A stretch of 54,404 bases of DNA from NCBI GenBank assembly GCA_020722565.1, contig DYKO01000018.1:1-54404 (forward strand), written 5' to 3'. This document shows, piece by piece, positions 50,696 through 54,404 of this stretch. The notes beneath the pieces are model-generated. The model saw only the letters and a program-made list of their open reading frames with translations. It was not told the DNA's origin and searched no databases. The position numbers were made by a program, and so were the translations under genes. Every line of letters begins with the position of its first letter. Position 1 is the stretch's first letter. The DNA is from Rikenella microfusus (GTDB lineage: Bacteria > Bacteroidota > Bacteroidia > Bacteroidales > Tenuifilaceae).

Positions 50696-52335
50696 ATGAA
50701 AAACAAAAGTTTAATTTATTATACAGTTTTTATTATTGCTATAACTGTTTTAACAATTTCAATGAATTCCTGCGAAAAACTTGAAGAAGCAACTAAAGGA
50801 AAAGATAAACACTTGAATGAAGAGGTTAGTGATGCAGTAGTTAAAAATGGATACCTCAGTTTTACGAACAAACAATCCTTAGATGCTTATATAACAAAAG
50901 TTAATGAAGCACTTAATTCTTATCTAAAACAATGGCAGCTAAAGCAACGGCTGAAATACCAATTCCACAAGGGTTTCAATCGCTAGCAGACAAGTTATCT
51001 AGAGCCAAAAATAAAATGAAAAGTGGAAAAAAATTAAGTGATAGTATAGAAGAAAAGTTTATCGAAGAATTTAATGAAGAACTAGAAAGCACTTTAATTC
51101 CTGAAGAATCTCTACTTTATGTAGTTGATACAGCAAGAAGGGTAGAAGTTGATGGTGATATATATCAAATTACAGAAGCAGGCACTTTTATATACTCAGA
51201 AGATGAGATTGAAGAATTTGATCAAGTGTATTCTAATTTTTTAGACACATATCAAAACTATACTAATCAGTTAGAAGACAAATCATACATGTATGGTGAT
51301 GTCAAGTTCATCGATTCTTACGGCTTTTTAGAAAGAGAAGACCTATCTACTGAAGCGATTATTTCAATGGTAAATGGAGACGAATCTATTGAAAACACTA
51401 ACTCAAATTCAAGTATCGATAACTCAAAAATTGTTTCTGAATATACAAACACGTATCATTTAACAAATTATCATGTTGGAGGTAGTACTGGTTTTGGACA
51501 GACTATGGCAAATATTGGGCTTAACAACTGGCGAAATAAAAATTTTGATTCTGATCATAGGGTACGTGTTAACCTATATGAATTGAATTATGGTTTCTTT
51601 AAGTGTGCTGGCTTTAAAGTTAAATTTCAATTAAGGCATCAAAACAAAATTACTGTCGGATTTGGGAAGTGGAGAAAAACAATTGTACTTTTAAGTTACT
51701 GGTTAAGGACAGAAGCCTCTAAAATGGTTATTGGCATAGATCATTTTAAAGGATATACTCAATTTACCAATTTCGGATTAACCCCTCTTACATATCAAGA
51801 AGGGGTTAGAAAGTATTCAAAAAACTTCGCAAATGTTGCAGCCAAAATTGTATTTAAAGGTTTTCATAAAACACCAGAAAGTCTTATAGAAGACTGGGTA
51901 AGTGATATTTATCTGTTTGGGGGTACAGTTGAGTTTCCTTGGGATTCATATACAGACAATGACCTTAACAAAGCACTCTACGATCAAGGTTATAAATGGA
52001 TTGTAGGCGAGTTTAAAAAACGAACAGCAGGTTTTGTTTATGAGCAAACAATGGGCAATAGTAAAATTCCAGTCATGATGCTTTCACCTGGTGTAGGCGG
52101 GAATAGCAATAAGGAATATCTCCTGCTAAATGGGGTTTCTACTTACCATAACATCTCCAAAAAGAAAATGAGATTTGGTCGGTCTTCAGGCGGTGTTACA
52201 TTTCAAGGAAATCTTACAAGTTTGCCTACTCCGTCTGGTTTTACTCCTAATGCTTTTAATATTCAAGAAGCCTATGTATTTGGGGCCGTTAAATATAATG
52301 GCGAATGGAAGGGCATTAGAATGTATATTCCCTAA
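50696..52335 (+). pseudogene. Frameshifted lipoprotein gene of unknown function
   Basis: The first 96-codon frame (50696-50986) begins with a lipoprotein signal (SMNSC, lipidated Cys26) and the second (50932-52335) carries the rest. One missing A in the run at about 50927-50930 separates them; restoring it joins SLNSYLK-type sequence to MAAKATAEIP and gives about 546 residues. No domain is recognised in the mature part, which has a helical charged N-terminal region and a C-terminal part rich in Gly, Phe and Tyr. The lesion is in a short homopolymer, so a sequencing error is possible. Base use is AT-rich, unlike the core genes. Confidence 0.72.
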
Positions 52336-52487
52336 ATTTTCTCAAACTGGGGTATTCTTAGTTTTTTAAAACAATTAACGGATACCTCAGTATTATAATA
52401 ATTTTAATTCAGATATGGGTATATTGATTCATATCTTTATGATATTGAATTAGCAATTATTAATCATGTATATAATAATTAAGACAT

Positions 52488-53117
52488 ATGAAGTATATAG
52501 TTTGCGGATTGCTCTTATTTTTAACAATAACTGGCAAATCTCAATCTTATAATATAGATGGTAGTATTGGAACTGATAGTAAGAACACTCTCTTCTTGTA
52601 CAATATAAACCCAGCGATAGGTTACTCATTCATTGATAGAGATTACTTTTCCTTTGGCTTTAAGTTTCAAACTTATAGTTTTATTCCAAAACTAGATAGG
52701 AATAAAGATGACTTATGGTCAACAACTACCATTATGAATTTTATGTTTTATACGGGAACTAGGTATCTAATACCACTAGTAAAAATTCATAGAAATAAGG
52801 AAAATGAGAATACGATTGGTTTTTACCCTGAAATAAAAATGTATTTTAATCCATATGTACCAAACACAATAAAATACATAGATAATAATGAGTTAGAAAT
52901 AAAAAGGAAAGGCAAATACAGCACTCAACTAGCATATGGTATAGGTTTTGGATTATATTTTGAAAGGAAAGACTATGGAAGATACTTAGCAATCTCTTTT
53001 GAGTATAGCTCCATCGATGCGTTCAAAGAGTTAAGAAAGTTAGAATATCCAAACAAGCATTTTGACTTTCCTACTCAAAGACAATTTTCAATAGGATTTT
53101 CAGTATTTATTTGGTAA
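52488..53117 (+). CDS. Secreted, probably outer-membrane beta-barrel protein
   Basis: The 209-residue protein has a signal peptide (YIVCGLLLFLTITGKSQS) and alternating aromatic strands (DYFSFGFKFQTYSF, YGRYLAISFEYSS, and a C-terminal FSIGFSVFIW ending in an aromatic) that suggest an 8-stranded barrel. No family is recognised. It is followed after 11 bases by a similar-sized secreted protein, probably co-transcribed. AT-rich like the rest of this region. Confidence 0.65.
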   Translation: MKYIVCGLLLFLTITGKSQSYNIDGSIGTDSKNTLFLYNINPAIGYSFIDRDYFSFGFKFQTYSFIPKLDRNKDDLWSTTTIMNFMFYTGTRYLIPLVKIHRNKENENTIGFYPEIKMYFNPYVPNTIKYIDNNELEIKRKGKYSTQLAYGIGFGLYFERKDYGRYLAISFEYSSIDAFKELRKLEYPNKHFDFPTQRQFSIGFSVFIW

Positions 53118-53128
53118 AAATTTAGAAT

Positions 53129-53695
53129 ATGAAGAAACTAATCTTAATAACAACAATTCTATTAAATGCCTATTTTGTAACTTTTTCGCAACAAATTAGC
53201 GTAGACGAAAGGGTTTTTGGCTTACAGGCAGGCTTGTTCGGTATATGGGGGCATGGCGAGTATAAAGTGCAAAATAAAATTGCTATAAAGGGTGAACTCG
53301 GTTTTGAAAATGGGTTTAGTCAAACATATAATAATAATTTTTACTTTTTTCTTATTCCCACTGTAGTATTAGAACCAAGATGGTATTATAATCTTGAAAA
53401 GCGACAAACTAGACTAAAGCGAATAGATGGGAATAGCGGAAATTATTTTTCCATATTCATGAGGTATCATCCTGATTTGTTTGTTATTTCTAATGTAAAT
53501 GCTGGAAGTGTTATACCTGACATTTCCATCATACCAACTTGGGGTTTTAGAAGAAAAATAAGTGACCATTTTAACTTTGAAATGGCATTGGGGCTAGGGT
53601 ATAGGTACTATTTTGCGAAGGGATATGGTTATTCTTCTAACAAAAGTGAAACGGCTTTAAATTTCACATTGAGATTTGGGTATATTTTTAAATAG
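53129..53695 (+). CDS. Secreted, probably outer-membrane beta-barrel protein
   Basis: The 188-residue protein has a signal peptide (LILITTILLNAYFVTFSQQ) and strands such as AIKGELGFENGFSQTY, NFYFFLIPTVVLEPRWYYN and FNFEMALGLGYRYYF, ending in ALNFTLRFGYIFK, consistent with a small barrel of the outer membrane. No family is recognised. It lies just upstream of the attC-like site, so it would be the last gene of the inferred cassette. Confidence 0.68.
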   Translation: MKKLILITTILLNAYFVTFSQQISVDERVFGLQAGLFGIWGHGEYKVQNKIAIKGELGFENGFSQTYNNNFYFFLIPTVVLEPRWYYNLEKRQTRLKRIDGNSGNYFSIFMRYHPDLFVISNVNAGSVIPDISIIPTWGFRRKISDHFNFEMALGLGYRYYFAKGYGYSSNKSETALNFTLRFGYIFK

Positions 53696-53712
53696 TAAAT
53701 AATTAGAAAAAA

Positions 53713-53854
53713 CCACTAACGCTAACACGTGGTTTAGCCCACTGGGGCTGATGATGCAGATACCAAAGTTTTTAGTAATTTAGTTTCGTTTTAACGTGGG
53801 ATGACGCCGCTGGGGTTTAACTCCCCAGCTGCCCAAACCACCAACCGTTAGTGG
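53713..53854. other. attC-like folded site
   Basis: A 142-base imperfect inverted repeat in the gap between two genes. Outer arms ccactaacg (53713-53721) and cgttagtgg (53846-53854) are perfect; inner arms (53729-53747 and 53823-53841) pair at 15 of 19 positions, beginning gtggttt/aaaccac. The two stems are separated by unpaired bases and a central AT-rich loop. This two-box layout resembles integron attC sites, though the outer boxes do not fit the classical GTTRRRY core exactly. Confidence 0.6.
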
Positions 53855-53872
53855 CAACTTAAAGAACAAACA

Positions 53873-54300
53873 ATGAAAAATATGAAAATCAAAATTGTTA
53901 TCATTAGTTTTTTTTATATAGTGGATTAATTGAGACTTCTGCTCAATCAAAATTCTCTATTGGACTTAGTTCAAGTTATTTAAAAAACTACCGCATTATT
54001 ACGGAAACCAAATCTGATTTATACAAAGATTATCGAAATGAAAATGAAGGTTACATTTCAGGATTTGATATCGAAGTAAATTTACTGTATAAGTTTAAAC
54101 CCAAATTATATTTTGAGACAGGAATTGGTTATTATCAAAAAGGATATAAAATTAATGAAAATATTCTAATTGACCCTTGTTACTCACCGATTACTTGTGG
54201 TTATTACTCAGAACTTTATCGCTATAATTATGATTATATGACTGTTCCTCTACATATAATTTACACGACTCCTAAAAGGTTAAATTTTTCATTTAGAACC
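53873..54300 (+). pseudogene. Outer-membrane protein gene, frameshifted and cut by an insertion
   Basis: The frame starts at ATG 53873 with a signal peptide, then a T8 run (53908-53915) shifts the frame by one; beyond it the sequence reads SAQSKFSIGLSSSYLKNYR and further barrel-like strands (FDIEVNLLYKFKP, YFETGIGYYQKGYK, YMTVPLHIIYTTP). The protein is lost at FSFRTCLNFL where the insertion-sequence end begins. The style matches PorT-family/outer-membrane beta-barrel proteins. It would be the first gene of a second cassette after the folded site. Confidence 0.65.
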
Positions 54301-54404
54301 TGTTTAAATTTTCTTTAACATCATAGCAATAGAAGCAATTAATACATATGTTTCGCTTGATTGCATACTCGCTTCGTAATCCTTGCTGAGCCGTCTGAAC
54401 CAGG
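54294..54404 (-). mobile_element. End of an IS5-like insertion sequence
   Basis: The sequence from about 54294 (agaacctgtttaaattttc) to the window edge is unlike the broken gene before it and carries the transposase C-terminus on the minus strand, which ends 10 bases inside the apparent boundary. Only one end is visible, so terminal repeats and target duplication could not be checked and the exact edge is uncertain by a few bases. Confidence 0.6.
54304..54404 (-). CDS. Transposase C-terminal fragment, IS5-like (partial)
   Basis: The last 32 codons before the stop at 54304-54306 read WFRRLSKDYEASMQSSETY and then VLIASIAMMLKKI. The RRLSKDYE plus SSE plus hydrophobic helix pattern is the C-terminal signature of IS5/IS4-class DDE transposases. 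The gene runs off the right edge. The catalytic residues lie outside the window. Confidence 0.75.
   Translation of the reverse strand, partial: WFRRLSKDYEASMQSSETYVLIASIAMMLKKI

Noticed and set aside
52336-52487. A further cassette junction between the lipoprotein and barrel genes
   Set aside because: A weak hairpin (ctggggtat / atacctcag, about 52347-52393) is present but neither the cgttaRtggcaa core nor its mirror was found.

Overview
The window reads as a chromosome segment of a Gram-negative bacterium of the phylum Bacteroidota. The evidence is a very large secreted protein with a type IX secretion (T9SS) C-terminal sorting domain, promoters of the Bacteroidetes form (TTTG, a spacer of about 19 bases, TAnnTTTG), a rsfS-ftsH-cdsA-psd block typical of the phylum, lipid A and O-antigen genes, and weak or absent Shine-Dalgarno sequences. 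Genus and order cannot be fixed from the sequence alone.

Layout. 1-4.4 kb: ribosome silencing factor, FtsH protease, a small DUF2007 protein, CdsA and Psd (phosphatidylethanolamine synthesis). 4.4-5.3 kb: a gene-free stretch of small palindromes and a 117-bp tandem repeat. 5.3-11.0 kb: a 1902-residue mosaic T9SS protein with its own terminator, followed by low-complexity repeats. 11.4-22 kb: mostly housekeeping genes: EamA transporter, histidine kinase plus response regulator, NamZ-type muramidase, RNase H, LolC/E-like permease, LpxK, purine nucleoside phosphorylase, and prfB with a classic programmed +1 frameshift. 22-28 kb: M20 amidohydrolase, a decayed EamA gene, a YbhN-type membrane protein, an SDR, PurQ, and an endonuclease-fold protein that has lost catalytic residues.

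28-41.7 kb holds the most interesting intact system: a co-directional, tightly spaced cluster of CheR, a membrane Cache/HAMP/GAF/PAS sensor, a degenerate second CheR, a stand-alone CheB, a membrane GAF protein, a membrane GAF/PAS/SpoIIE-type phosphatase, SiaB-like kinase, SiaC-like phosphoprotein, an ABCG-type transporter with a TerB-like head, a lipoprotein and a small secreted protein. There is no CheA, CheW, MCP signalling tip or diguanylate cyclase. I infer a partner-switching pathway (phosphatase/SiaB/SiaC) whose sensors may be tuned by chemotaxis-type methylation.

41.7-49.1 kb: an adenosine-kinase-like PfkB protein, tRNA-Asn, a D-2-hydroxyacid dehydrogenase, 3-methyladenine glycosylase and an O-antigen ligase-like protein on the minus strand, then rplM-rpsI and rpsB-tsf on the plus strand. 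49.1-54.4 kb is an accessory, AT-rich region: a tyrosine recombinase broken by two in-frame TAA codons, a 25-bp nested inverted repeat, attC-like folded sites, genes for secreted or outer-membrane-like proteins (some frameshifted), and the end of an IS5-like insertion sequence at the right edge. It looks like a decaying integron-like cassette array in which recombinase and cassettes point the same way.
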